From Maniola hyperantus (taxonomy: Eukaryota > Arthropoda > Insecta > Lepidoptera > Nymphalidae), in NCBI RefSeq assembly GCF_902806685.2, contig NC_048537.1, positions 13,910,720 through 13,974,719 on the forward strand: 64,000 nucleotides of DNA, written 5' to 3'. Position numbers and translations under genes: made by a program. This document shows positions 45,290-55,313 of the stretch, piece after piece; the first letter of the stretch is position 1; every line of letters begins with the position of its first letter. Below the pieces are notes generated by a model. The model was not told the origin of the DNA, did no database searches, and was given only the letters and a program-made list of their open reading frames with translations.

Positions 45290-47854
45290 CTAAATATATT
45301 TTGTCAATTTTAATTGGAGGAACCATTATTATCGATATCGAAAGCAGTATTTTTTAAATATGATTTTTAACTCGATAAATAATAATATGAACCGTTCAAG
45401 GTCTGTAAGTAAAATCTGAGCTAAATCAACGTATGATTTTTTTTAAAAGCATCTATCACCCTCTGTAATCCGCGCCCTGCCTTACGAGACGTCTTAGTGA
45501 AATAATTGTATGTCGATTAATAAGCATTTTTTAATAAACATAATATACCTAGATATATCTCTTCTATCTATTTTCCTCTTTTTACATAAGATTGGGAATA
45601 TTGAAAATACTTGCGAAATAATTATAGTCAGACTGATTAAAAGATGGTCCAGCTCCATTCTACTGTGAAAGCCCGACTGGTTTCTTGAAGTCTTTTTTCG
45701 GGACCTCTAGAAATAATATGACGAGACAGGAATAGAGATGCGTAGTTAAGAGAGCCACAGTTTTGCAGTGACGACCACGACCGCTCTGCCAAGAGCGTAA
45801 CGACAGAGAAGAGAAAATATATACATGACAACTTTCTGAAATTAAAACACTGATAGTTTGGCGGTGAATGTTACGATTACAGACAGACGAGTGAAAATAT
45901 GGCAATAACAATGTATTGTTACAAGTTAGGACTCCCAAACCTTCACATCCGTTGATGTAACAAAACGAGAGCTTGATTAATTGGGGTATTAATTTCTTAC
46001 TCTTCGCGCCATCTATTGTGTTCGGCCATCTTGAAATTACTTGACATACTTGTCATGTGAGTGAAAACAGATTATGTAATAATTTCATTTAGCTAATGAT
46101 TTTGAAAATGTTTTGAAACTGTTAGCCCAGGGACATAATATTATTGTGATATAATTATTATTTAAATGGTATACCTACTTAATATCTGCGTGAACAAGGT
46201 GGTGAAGAAAAATTACACACGCATTTTTCTGCATTTCTTGTAACCCGAAAATGCCGACTTATGTCTTATTTGATTAGTTGTTCGAAAGAAATTTAAAAAT
46301 TTAAGTAAACTAATTTAATCACAAGACATCACAGTAATGAGTTTAACACCACTTAAATTGGTTTCGAACAACTCAGCATAAATCTCTGTTTAAATCCATA
46401 TCTTCCCATACAAATATTGATACCCAAACCAAGATGGATTTAGCGATTGAAGCCATCTTGATTTTTTGGTACAGAGATAGCTTGCATTCTGAATATTTTT
46501 AGGATAGGAGGATATTAATTATATCCTGGTCAATTAATAAGCTCCCACGGGATTTTAAAAACTTAAACATGCATACAAAGTCACGCACATCAGCTTGTCT
46601 TCAATTTTATTACATTCAAACCGAATACGCTGTTTTCTATTTTGGGTAGGTATTAATAGCCAATTCCATTTTAAATTATAAGGTGCCATCATGAATATTC
46701 ATTTAGATAAGTATCTAAATTTTCTCGCACTTTCCTATATTAACTATGAGTACCTATTTACTTAATTATAAATTCTCAGGCATGATTGGCTAAAGCATCG
46801 AATAGGTAGATAGTGCCTTAAGTCGAAATTTATCATCGATGAAATCGAAACTAGTGAAAAGAATAGTTAGCCAACAAGCATACGAACACCTCATCTGTTT
46901 AACCGTGACCCTAACATATTTATTACTAAGCCTATTTAAATATTTATGCTTTTCTAACAAAGTGAATTAATCTCAAATGCTTTTTGTTAGAGTTTAAATT
47001 CGTTTGTGGCTAAACAAATGTCATTGTCAATCGATTCGTGCGCGCATTTGTGAAATATATCGCCAGATGGCTAGATTAGGATGTGTTAGGTTTCTGGCAT
47101 ATAAATCTGCATGCTGATATGTATCGTTGGGTATATTGTATTGGTTCAGAAGTTCAACCAACCATTTCCTAGATTATCTATATATCCTAGATTCCTATTT
47201 ACCTACCTTTTACAGTTACTTAACTTTAACCCCCGAATACTGAAAAACAATAATTAATCTAAGTGAAAAACATTTTAAAGTTTAAAGAATCTTTATTTAA
47301 TGTGTTTTGGCATTTCATTCATACAAAAGAAGTCAAAACACTTTTAAACTAAGTAAACAGACAGATACGACGATCAAACTTTACTACTTACTAATATTAT
47401 CTACTAATATTATAGGTCAGGTACCTGATCAAACTTATCTTAAATAAATGAAGGTTAAACCTTACGTGATGTCAAACTTCACATTTTAAATCTTATTTGT
47501 GGTAGGTACTAATATTTTCTTTTTTGTTTTATATTGACCACGCCTATGCCGCGCCGTAGCGCGTCGTTGCAAGTGTAATTATTTTTTAATACCACAATTG
47601 AAGCATTACTATGGAGCGATTTCACGTTGTGTAACCACAGTTTAGACTAGACAATAGAGTCACTGTAGTCTGTGGACTAGGGCAATAGACTATTTGCATT
47701 GAAGACTATTCTGATTTGTAGTTATATCTACTTACCTAACGCTTCCGGCATTGGCCGCCTATTAATCACTTTGAACTGTCAAGAAATTGATGCGGTCGCG
47801 TGAGTTTTCGCGGAAACCATGGTGGTGGCTGTGACGAATTTTCTTCACTTATCA
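45290..47854. other. No gene seen; one Helitron-like fragment
   Basis: Two overlapping minus ORFs at 45637-45938 (64 and 92 residues) sit in a CpG-richer patch but match nothing I know. A family 1 3' fragment with CTCCCACGGGATTTTAAAA lies at 46526-46598. The rest is A+T-rich. Confidence 0.4.
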
Positions 47855-48098
47855 AGACCCTCTTTGGCTCAGTGGTGAGCGCTGTGCTCTTAGAAGTGGT
47901 AGGTGAAGAGGTTCGATTCCCGGCGGGGGCCATTTGGGAATTTATAATTTCTAAATTGTCTCTGGTCTGGTGACTGGTCTAGTGGGAGACTTTTGCCGTG
48001 CCATACCCCTCCCAAGTTAGCCTGCTTACATCTTAGACTGCATTATCACTTACTTACCGCCAGGTGAGATCACAGTCCAGGACTAACTTGAAATGTAG
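47855..48098 (+). mobile_element. tRNA-derived SINE, family A, internally deleted
   Basis: A box TTGGCTCAGTGGTGAGC and B box GGTTCGATTCCC are good. The middle from ACCGGCAAAGCC to GGGTTTAAT is missing: TTTGCCGTG runs straight into CCATACCCCTCCCAAG. The 3' end is intact. Confidence 0.8.
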
Positions 48099-49045
48099 TA
48101 AATAAACTTAAATTTTAACATAATTAAGTAGCGGAGCCAAAGATCGGTTATTAAATATAGTAAGGTGAAGGAGCTACTTATCGAAATCCAGTTAAATAGT
48201 TGAGTTACCGAATTAAGGCCAAATTATTGTAATCAATGTCGTCATAAAATCCAATACCCATTCACGACCAATGCGATTAACTGATTTAATCGATTAAAAC
48301 AGGTGCCAAATCGATATTGAACTGTCGCACTAACAAATTGAGAGAACAGGTTCAACGCCCATCGTTTATGTAACGTTACTGGGTCACTTACAACAGTTGT
48401 TACATCTTAATCGGTAACATAATCGGAAGGAACGAATCGGCTGCAATCGGTGAATCGATTCTGATGTAAGGTTTGTAGTAATTCAACCATTCAGAATAAT
48501 AATAGGTACGAACTGTGAATATACCAATTCAATAAAGAAACTGCCGCTTTTATTTTATTCTGCCAATTAAAGCGCTATCAAATGCTACAATTTCTCTTAC
48601 TTTTAGCATTTGGTAGCGTATTTATTATATATTGCTAACAAAATTGAAACTAAAAAACAGATCTACCTAATAATACAATAAGAATATCTAAGAGATCCCT
48701 ACGTTTAAGAAAATTATACGCAAAACGGATAATAAAGTCTACACTATTTTAAATATACATAGGGAGATATATATTTAATTAATCGTGTACCTTAATATAA
48801 GATCATTTTGTTTTCCAAAACAATATTTTAATTTGATTATCCGTCATTGTTCAAATTATATGCCACTAAATAGTTAACAAAAACAACTTTGTAAATCAAG
48901 GTATTTCTGTTTCAATAGATTTTATTTATGCTAGTCAAATACAGGCAATGTTAACAAAAAAGTACCTAAGTAAAAACTGTTACAGACAGTGAACATTTCA
49001 CAGCATTTATGAAATAAACCCAGCGGAAACATCGCTATTACATTA
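48099..49045. other. No gene seen
   Basis: A+T-rich. Two inverted blocks near 48572-48612 (GCGCTATCAAATGCTA, TAGCATTTGGTAGCG) form a small hairpin. The minus ORF at 48931 is unsupported. Confidence 0.45.
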
Positions 49046-49450
49046 AAGAAAAACCGGTCAAGTGCGAGTCGCTCTCGCACATGAAGTGTTCCGTGCCATC
49101 GTACAAGATATTTTAACATTTCAATGTGCAATACTGCAAGTTAATGACTACAGCGCCATCTATATATTGTGATTTAGAAAATTAACAATTTTTTCGTGAA
49201 CCCATTTTTTTGATTTAACCACAAATTATCCCATAAAACAAACGTGATTTTTTTGCTCGTGTTTGCTCGATATTGATAACGGCAACAGGTAGACGCTTGT
49301 AGTATTGCATATATTTTAAAAATAAAAAATCAAAATAAAATAAAACAGATACTCAATGGGGGCCCTCAAACAACAGACATGATTTTTGCCGTTTTTAAAG
49401 ATAATGGTACGGAACCCTTCGTGCGCGAGTCCGACTCGCACTTTTTTATC
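49046..49450. mobile_element. Foldback element with AAGTGCGAGTC ends
   Basis: Left AAAACCGGTCAAGTGCGAG...GTGTTCCGTGCCAT and right ATGGTACGGAACCC...GACTCGCACTTTTT are inverted copies of about 50 bases. This terminus is widespread in moths. It covers part of the 123-residue minus ORF, which is therefore spurious. Confidence 0.7.
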
Positions 49451-49793
49451 AGTAATCTTGACCCGCACTAAGTATATGCAGTTGAAAGCGAAACTTGTCT
49501 TTGCTATAGTTTTGATTGAAGCACTAGCTTCAGCCACTTTCGCTACTTTTACTTTTATAGTTAAGTATAACCACTTTTTTTTGTTTTGTTTCAGGTAATT
49601 ACTCGAGATGATATTCCGTCTAACTCGTCTGTAATCTGTATGCTGAAGCCAGCGAGTTATCATATTCCTAGAGGAGCAATGGCTCACAAAATGGACTCAA
49701 CCTGATTAGTATGCGAGTTCACCAGACGTTCGTTAAGATACTCAGTAAATTAAATACATATTTAAAATTTAACAACTAGAATATTATAATTAA

Positions 49794-50005
49794 CTAACTG
49801 ATGCCCGCGACTTGTCCGCGTCTATTTATATTTTTTAAAATCCCGCTGGAACTCTTTGCTTTTCCGGGATAAAAGCCTATGTGTTAATCCAGGGTATAAT
49901 CTATCTCCATTCCAAATTTCATTAAAATCCGTTCAGCCGTTTTTGCGTGATTGAGTAACAAACATCCAAACATCCACACTTTCACATTTATAATATTAAG
50001 TAGGA
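49794..50005 (-). mobile_element. Helitron-like element, family 1
   Basis: Plus strand starts CTAACTGATGCCCGCGACTT; minus strand starts TCCTACTTAATATTATAAA after an A. Shares almost all its sequence with 22056-22263. Confidence 0.75.
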
Positions 50006-50988
50006 TTACTTTTGACACTAATACCTCACTATAATACATTTCAATTGACATTCATGAATAAAAAATACTTTATAGTAGTTATCTGATAAAGATTTATGTA
50101 TAGTACATAATTCAAGGTCGATTTTTACCCATGACATTTATGTAATAGTTATACCACTAGACAACAAATTGTTGTAGTAGTAAGTGCAAGGGAAACGAGT
50201 AGTTAATATGTAATTGAAAAACCTATTATTTATAATCAAGAGCAAACTGGGATTGCTTCTACTAGATAATAATATTATACTTAGGTATTATAATAAATCT
50301 AACAAGCAATGCCGACGACTTCGTTCTACTAGGTTTAATCTAAGACTTACTTAAGACAAGATTCTTATAGTAGATAGGTACCTACATAATATTATCTTAT
50401 AGCTTCTTGATAAAATATCATTCCACTAAGTAATAGATTTTATCGCCCTAGTATTTTAATATCATTCTATAAATTATATAAATCATTATTCTATAAAATT
50501 ATGCTCTAAATATTATACCACCTCACTTTTATCAATAAAATCTAATAATGTGTAAACCACTCACTGAATGGAAATCACTCACGGTAGTTTAAACGCTAAA
50601 ATGTGTAAACCATCAATAGTTACAAATAGTTATAGTTTTTTTAGGACATACCTATTTAGTTTTAATCTAAAACTAAAGTTCAGTAGTTATCACTAACTAA
50701 ATTTTATTTATACATGAATTAAACACCTATTTCAACTTGAAGCAACTGTTCAAATATTAACATTAGTGCCTTTACTCTTTAAGCACTAAGCTTAACCTTA
50801 ATCTACTTTAAACAACATTTACATTTTTATATCACTCGTGCGTAATATGCATAATAATGCCATTCATTACTTTTTATACACCTACTTAAAATTACAAAAT
50901 TTTTAGTTCATGCTATTCACACATCAATTAAACAAGTAAAATATTTCGAAAGACAATTTACAGGCGAGTGGGACAGCTAAACTTATTG
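50006..50988. other. No gene seen
   Basis: A+T-rich, no repeat boundaries recognised. Confidence 0.45.
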
Positions 50989-51286
50989 AAGGCCTTAGTA
51001 CAAAATTTTACATCTCGTCAACGTTTACAGAATTCGAGCGTCGAAACACTTTAGCGGCAAATCTAAATTGACCTTAACTGCCTAGCAGCCTTTTTTAAAG
51101 CTTATCCTTGACCATACATCTACAGCTAGTGTTCCAAGCCAAGCTGAAACTTTTAGTATCGGTGGCACTGAAGTCTTGGCTTTAAATCATGGGCTTTTAG
51201 GTTCATTTTACTCTGACGTATTGAATTTCGACGCTCGGATTCTATCAACGTTGTTGGTGAGATGAAAAATCTCATACTAAGCACAC
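50989..51286. mobile_element. Foldback element, GTGCTTAGTA family, copy 2
   Basis: Right end ATCTCATACTAAGCACAC and the arm blocks GAATTCGAGCGTCGAAACAC / TCGACGCTCGGATTC match the copy at 30427-30907. About 300 bp; the interiors differ in length. Confidence 0.7.
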
Positions 51287-51730
51287 TGTACTATACTAGA
51301 GCACTATTTAACCTAGATCTAGATAATAAGCTCATTAACATTTATTGCACGTGCGTAATGACTTCATTAATTATCTACCTACTATTAACACTGTTTTTTT
51401 AATATTTTATCTACTTAGTGTAGTAATATCATATATCATATTAATATACTTAGTATTTACGCAAATGCTCTCATGAAGAAAATTAAGCTTTTACCTACTT
51501 ACCTACTAGAGTTTGGGTTACAACAGAAGTTTAATTATCTTCCTTTGCAATAATTGTCTACTTTATCGCATTAGTAAGTTATTTATTTATTTAAACAAAT
51601 ATTGATTAGGTATGGAGTTTTCATTTACGATACTACGATTGAAAGTTTAATATTTAAATTATACCTACTATAAAATAAATTAATAAAAAAATACTCTTTT
51701 CCATAAATTTACTATCAATACCTACCTATA
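51287..51730. other. No gene seen
   Basis: A+T-rich; nothing recognised. Confidence 0.45.
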
Positions 51731-51922
51731 ATTATACATTAATGCGAAAGTGTATTTGCTTCATTGATTTGTCCTTCAATCACGTCGTTACGGAGTAACA
51801 AATCTACATGATTTTTGCATGGGAGACTGGAGAGTAACATATGCTATTTTTATCCAGGAAAATCAAAAAGATCCCACGGGAAAAACCTTAATCCACACGG
51901 ACGAAGTCGCGGGCATCGACTA
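51731..51922 (+). mobile_element. Helitron-like element, family 1, worn ends
   Basis: TTAATGCGAAAGTGTATTTG, AATCACGTCGTTACGGAG and ACACGGACGAAGTCGCGGGC are in family 1 order; the terminal CTAG reads GACTA. Confidence 0.6.
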
Positions 51923-51989
51923 TTATCACAATATAATAACCAAGGACTACTGAGACGTCAAACAAGTCCAAAACCAATCGATTTACAGT

Positions 51990-52210
51990 TAGTCACTGAA
52001 GTGTGGCATTCTCCCATCTCACCCCAATCCGCAAAGCCGGCCGTGCCGCCAAGCGATTTAGCGTTCCGGTACGATGCCGTGTAGAAACCGATCAGGTGTA
52101 TGGGTTTAATGAGACGCCATACCTCTTCCAAGTGAGCCCACTTCCATCTGACTGCATCATCACTAACCATCAGGTGAGATCGCAGCCAAGGGCTCACTTG
52201 TATCAGAACA
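51990..52210 (+). mobile_element. tRNA-derived SINE, family A, head missing
   Basis: CCGCAAAGCCGGCCGTGCC, GATTTAGCGTTCCGGTACG and CAAGGGCTCACTTGTATC are present; the tRNA-like head and first body block are absent. The three overlapping ORFs here are shadows. Confidence 0.8.
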
Positions 52211-52213
52211 CAA

Positions 52214-52560
52214 AAAAAACCGGCCAATATGCATAAAAATAAATAAAAATCTGTTTTTGAATGTACATGTACAGGTAAAGACCTTTCATATGATACCCCA
52301 CTTGATATAGTTACTTCGCAAATTAGTTCGAAAAATACTAATTATTAGTTTATGACCACAATTTAATTCTTTTTGTGTGATGTAACCACAAATTCACGGT
52401 TTTCAGATTTTTTCCCGAATGTCAGCTATAAGACCTACCTACCTGACAAATTTCATGATTCTAGGTCAACGGGAAGTACCCTGTAGGTTTCTTGACAGAC
52501 TGACAACAAAGTGAATCTATAAGGGTACCGTTTTTCCTTTTGAGGTACGGAACCCTAAAA
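52214..52560 (+). repeat. Dispersed repeat, AAACCGGCC...TACGGAACCC type
   Basis: Starts AAAAAACCGGCCAATATGC and ends GAGGTACGGAACCCTAAAAA, with AGGTCAACGGGAAGTACCC and GTAGGTTTCTTGACAGAC in between. I recall this sequence as highly repeated in moths. Its 5' part appears deleted relative to that type. No protein. Confidence 0.6.
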
Positions 52561-53449
52561 ATCATACCAGCTCTTTCAACTCTCGCTTTTCATGTTTTAG
52601 CACGAAGCTCAACCTAGATCTACATAACAAACGCATTTACATTTTATATCGCACCTCACATAATTACTTCATTTACTTTTAATTTAATGTGTGAACGAGT
52701 TTCTATGATATAATTCCGCAATAGGCCCATCTGTAGGGTTGTCACTTTTGACAAATATAAACCTAGTTTTTAATATGGGGCTGGAGGTCGTCCCACACTG
52801 CGCTTACCGGTACGCGTCTTCACTCCAAAATGCGTCTGTCCCATCGGCCGTCGCGTGGTTGCGCGTCGGAACATTATTAATTTTTGTTAATAATTGTTAG
52901 TCTACACTTAAAGAACCTCGTCAGTAGTATGAAACTGTCCAGTAATGAAGCAATTTCCGTGCAAGCGGGAGTAAAGTTCATTGTCATACCCCTAGCTGAA
53001 ACAAGTAACGATTACACTTGCCCCGCTTTACAAGTATTGGTGACACTTGTGAAAATACCTGTTCTGCTTGAAACGGAACGCTTGCGACATCTCTGATTTA
53101 TTGTGCTGCGATTTTGTGGTTGCTGTATAATATAATAATAAAAACATAATATTATATTATGTATATTATAATGCAAAGTTCAATGAGGTTAAAACTAAAG
53201 TAATAACTATACCTATTAAGAAAAAGATATTCTTAAGTTTTAAGAGAAAAGTCAATATTCCGTACGTTCTTTAAAAAACCTTAAATTTTTCTTTAAAATG
53301 CTTTTAATCCTATACCTGTAATAGACTATAGTTACAATAACTACCTATAATATTAATATTTCAATTACAAAACAAATTTAATTCAAATTGATTACCCATT
53401 TACTGTCTCTACCTATATGCTACAAAAAGTTTAGACGAGTACAATGTAA
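52561..53449. other. No gene seen
   Basis: A GC-richer patch at 52785-52870 lacks a coherent frame. The 70-residue plus ORF at 52884-53096 has no donor, acceptor or domain. Confidence 0.35.
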
Positions 53450-53592
53450 CAAGGCTCTCTTGGCACTTGAATGACATTGACAGGGGGGCGCTGTTGGAGA
53501 ACAAAGGCTTAGAATATTCAAACAAGAACAAAGGGGACACTTGACGGCAACGTTATTTCTGATTTTTGCCACGCGCCAAGATAGCCTTGTCG
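53450..53592. mobile_element. 127-bp repeat, copy 2, with terminal inverted repeats
   Basis: Left end CAAGGCTCTCTTGGCAC (53450-53466) and right end GCGCCAAGATAGCCTTG (53573-53589) are inverted copies with 2 mismatches in 17. The interior matches 8456-8582. This makes it a short MITE-like element of about 140 bp. Confidence 0.75.
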
Positions 53593-54226
53593 CTCTGTAT
53601 AACTCATAGATAGCATTGATTTCGATACAACTTTGTAATCTTGCCTTATCAGAATCTTATTTTCTCTGTCCGTACATGATCTTGACTACAACTAAGTAAC
53701 GCTCGAGTTTCGCAAGTCACTTAAAAATACAATCCTTTAAGGTATACTTATTAGGTAGGTAATGCTCCAGTTTGGGCTTTAGGGGTCCCAGGCCTTAGGC
53801 AATGGTATCAGATAGCCTGCCTTATGTAACGCGAAACTGGGGCGGTTGCAGAATAAGTATAGGTACACTTGTCGCCAGACCACTTGAGAAAGGCGCATAC
53901 TAGGATATATGAAACTTTCGACCCACTTCTGTCCCAATGTAGTGTTTACGAATACTTCATAATTTGAACCTATAGGTCTAACACTAAAGTTTGTCAGCTA
54001 AGCAGAGAAACGAGATGAGTTAAAAGCTAGAAATGAGTTGGCGAGCAACAAGAAGCGAGTTTGTAATTGGGATGGTTGCAGTTGAGCTATGAGCGAGTGC
54101 GACTGCTAATAAAGCGTTGCTGAGCGAGTTTTACTTTGATAGCTTTTGTCGCTGCGACAAACTGGAAACTAGTGGAGAGACAGTTCTCGCCGCGGCTGTG
54201 CGCAAGTGAGCGATCAATAATTAATT
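53593..54226. other. No gene; CpG-richer block of possible repeat origin
   Basis: At 54000-54215 the sequence turns GC-richer, with GAGCGAGT-like words (GAGCGAGTGCGAC, TGAGCGAGTTTTAC), and resembles retroelement-derived sequence more than host coding DNA. I could not assign it. Confidence 0.35.
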
Positions 54227-54307
54227 TCATCAAAATCGGATAAACTGTTGGGCCGTGAAAGGCTAGCAAACAGACAGACACACTTTCGCATTTATAATAT
54301 TAGTATG
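54227..54307 (-). mobile_element. Helitron-like 5' fragment
   Basis: TGGGCCGTGAAAGGCTAGC and TATAATATTAGTATGGA mark a family 1 5' end read on the minus strand. Confidence 0.55.
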
Positions 54308-54510
54308 GAAGTATGCATATGTAGGTACAAACAAACATTTTCCATTAAACAGTTTTCGGTAGATTGAAATAATTAATGGCCGAATTAATAATACCAGAGA
54401 TAATTTATTATATATCTCTGTAATACTTACCTACATAAATAATTATTAGCCAATGAATAGATAATTTAATTTGGTGATATATTGATGGTGACTTATAATA
54501 ATAGTAGGTA

Positions 54511-54609
54511 CTGTGACATTATAAATTTGGCGTTTTAGAAATTATTATTAAGTAGACAAAGGTTATATAGTACTGTGACATTATGAAATTGGCGTTTTAG
54601 AAAAATTAC
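54511..54609 (+). repeat. 62-bp tandem duplication
   Basis: CTGTGACATTATAAATTTGG at 54511 recurs at 54573 as CTGTGACATTATGAAATTGG, with GGCGTTTTAGAAA following both. The second copy is cut by the Helitron-like element at 54610 and appears to resume at about 54790 (CTACTAAGTAGACAAAG). Confidence 0.75.
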
Positions 54610-54786
54610 TACTAAATACATAAAGGAACAGGAAAAGGTGACTGACTGACCGACTGATCTATCAACGCACAGCTCGAACTACTGGACGGATCGGGCTAAA
54701 ATTTGGCATGCAGATAGCTATTATGTCGTAAGCATCCGCTAAGAAAGTGTATAGTCCACGCGGACGAAGTGGCGAGCATAAGCTAG
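54610..54786 (+). mobile_element. Helitron-like element, family 2, internally deleted
   Basis: AATACATAAAGGAACAGG start, CAACGCACAGCTCGAAC body, and GGCGAGCATAAGCTAG end before a T. The block after GCTAAGAAAG up to the 3' hairpin is missing. Confidence 0.65.
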
Positions 54787-55109
54787 TTGCTACTAAGTAG
54801 ACAAAGCTTTACAATTTAGATCTAACAAACATACCTATTTAGGTAGATTTTATGGGCTTGTCCAGACTGTGTGTGCGTCATTTTTACAGACTTTATGGCA
54901 GTTTTTAAACGGAACTAGATAGTAGGCATAATCTTACCACGTTAATAAAAAACTGATTTTATTCATCTATCTTTCTAAAATACGCAAGTTTTTTATTTTT
55001 ATTTATATTCAATATTGATATTAAACTTTTATATTATGAAAAAAAAATACGCAAGTTAATTCTTTAATTAATTTGAAAATTATACATACCTAATATTTTT
55101 AGTGTTCCG

Positions 55110-55143
55110 TACCTAAAGGATTTTTAAAAATTCAACCCCTAAG
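55110..55143 (+). mobile_element. Truncated Helitron-like fragment at the LTR-element junction
   Basis: AGGATTTTTAAAAATTCAAC and CCCCTAAG is the middle of a family 2 element. It stops exactly where the 170-bp terminal repeat begins, giving a clean insertion boundary. Confidence 0.6.
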
Positions 55144-55313
55144 TGTAGGCAACACAGAAAACCTGCCATCTGTCACCCGTGGGTGGAGGTGTGACAGTGG
55201 TAGCGGCGTCGGACGGACGCAGCGAGAGAAAAAAGATGGACGATATAAAAGTAATTAAGCGAGATATAAGTACTAGGTGATTAATTAAGCTAGATATAAA
55301 CTAAGTGGATGTT
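55144..55313 (+). repeat. Left terminal direct repeat (5' LTR, at least 170 bp)
   Basis: Starts with TGT as LTRs do. Contains TATAAAA at 55244-55250 and a near-repeat TAATTAAGCGAGATATAA / TTAATTAAGCTAGATATAA. Beyond the proven 170 bases an AATAAA at 55386-55391 could be the polyadenylation signal; a TG...CA end could fall at 55316 (GTTACA) or near 55420 (TATATCA). Confidence 0.75.
55244..55250 (+). promoter_or_regulatory. TATA box of the LTR
   Basis: TATAAAA lies 100 bases into the terminal repeat, a usual position for an LTR promoter, in both copies. Function is inferred. Confidence 0.45.

Noticed and set aside
45637..45938. Two overlapping minus ORFs (64 and 92 residues) in a CpG-richer patch
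   Set aside because: Different frames compete, neither has a recognisable motif, signal or splice context; possibly worn TE sequence.
49316..49687. 123-residue minus-strand ORF
   Set aside because: It runs through the right arm of a foldback element into unrelated DNA, with no recognisable domain.
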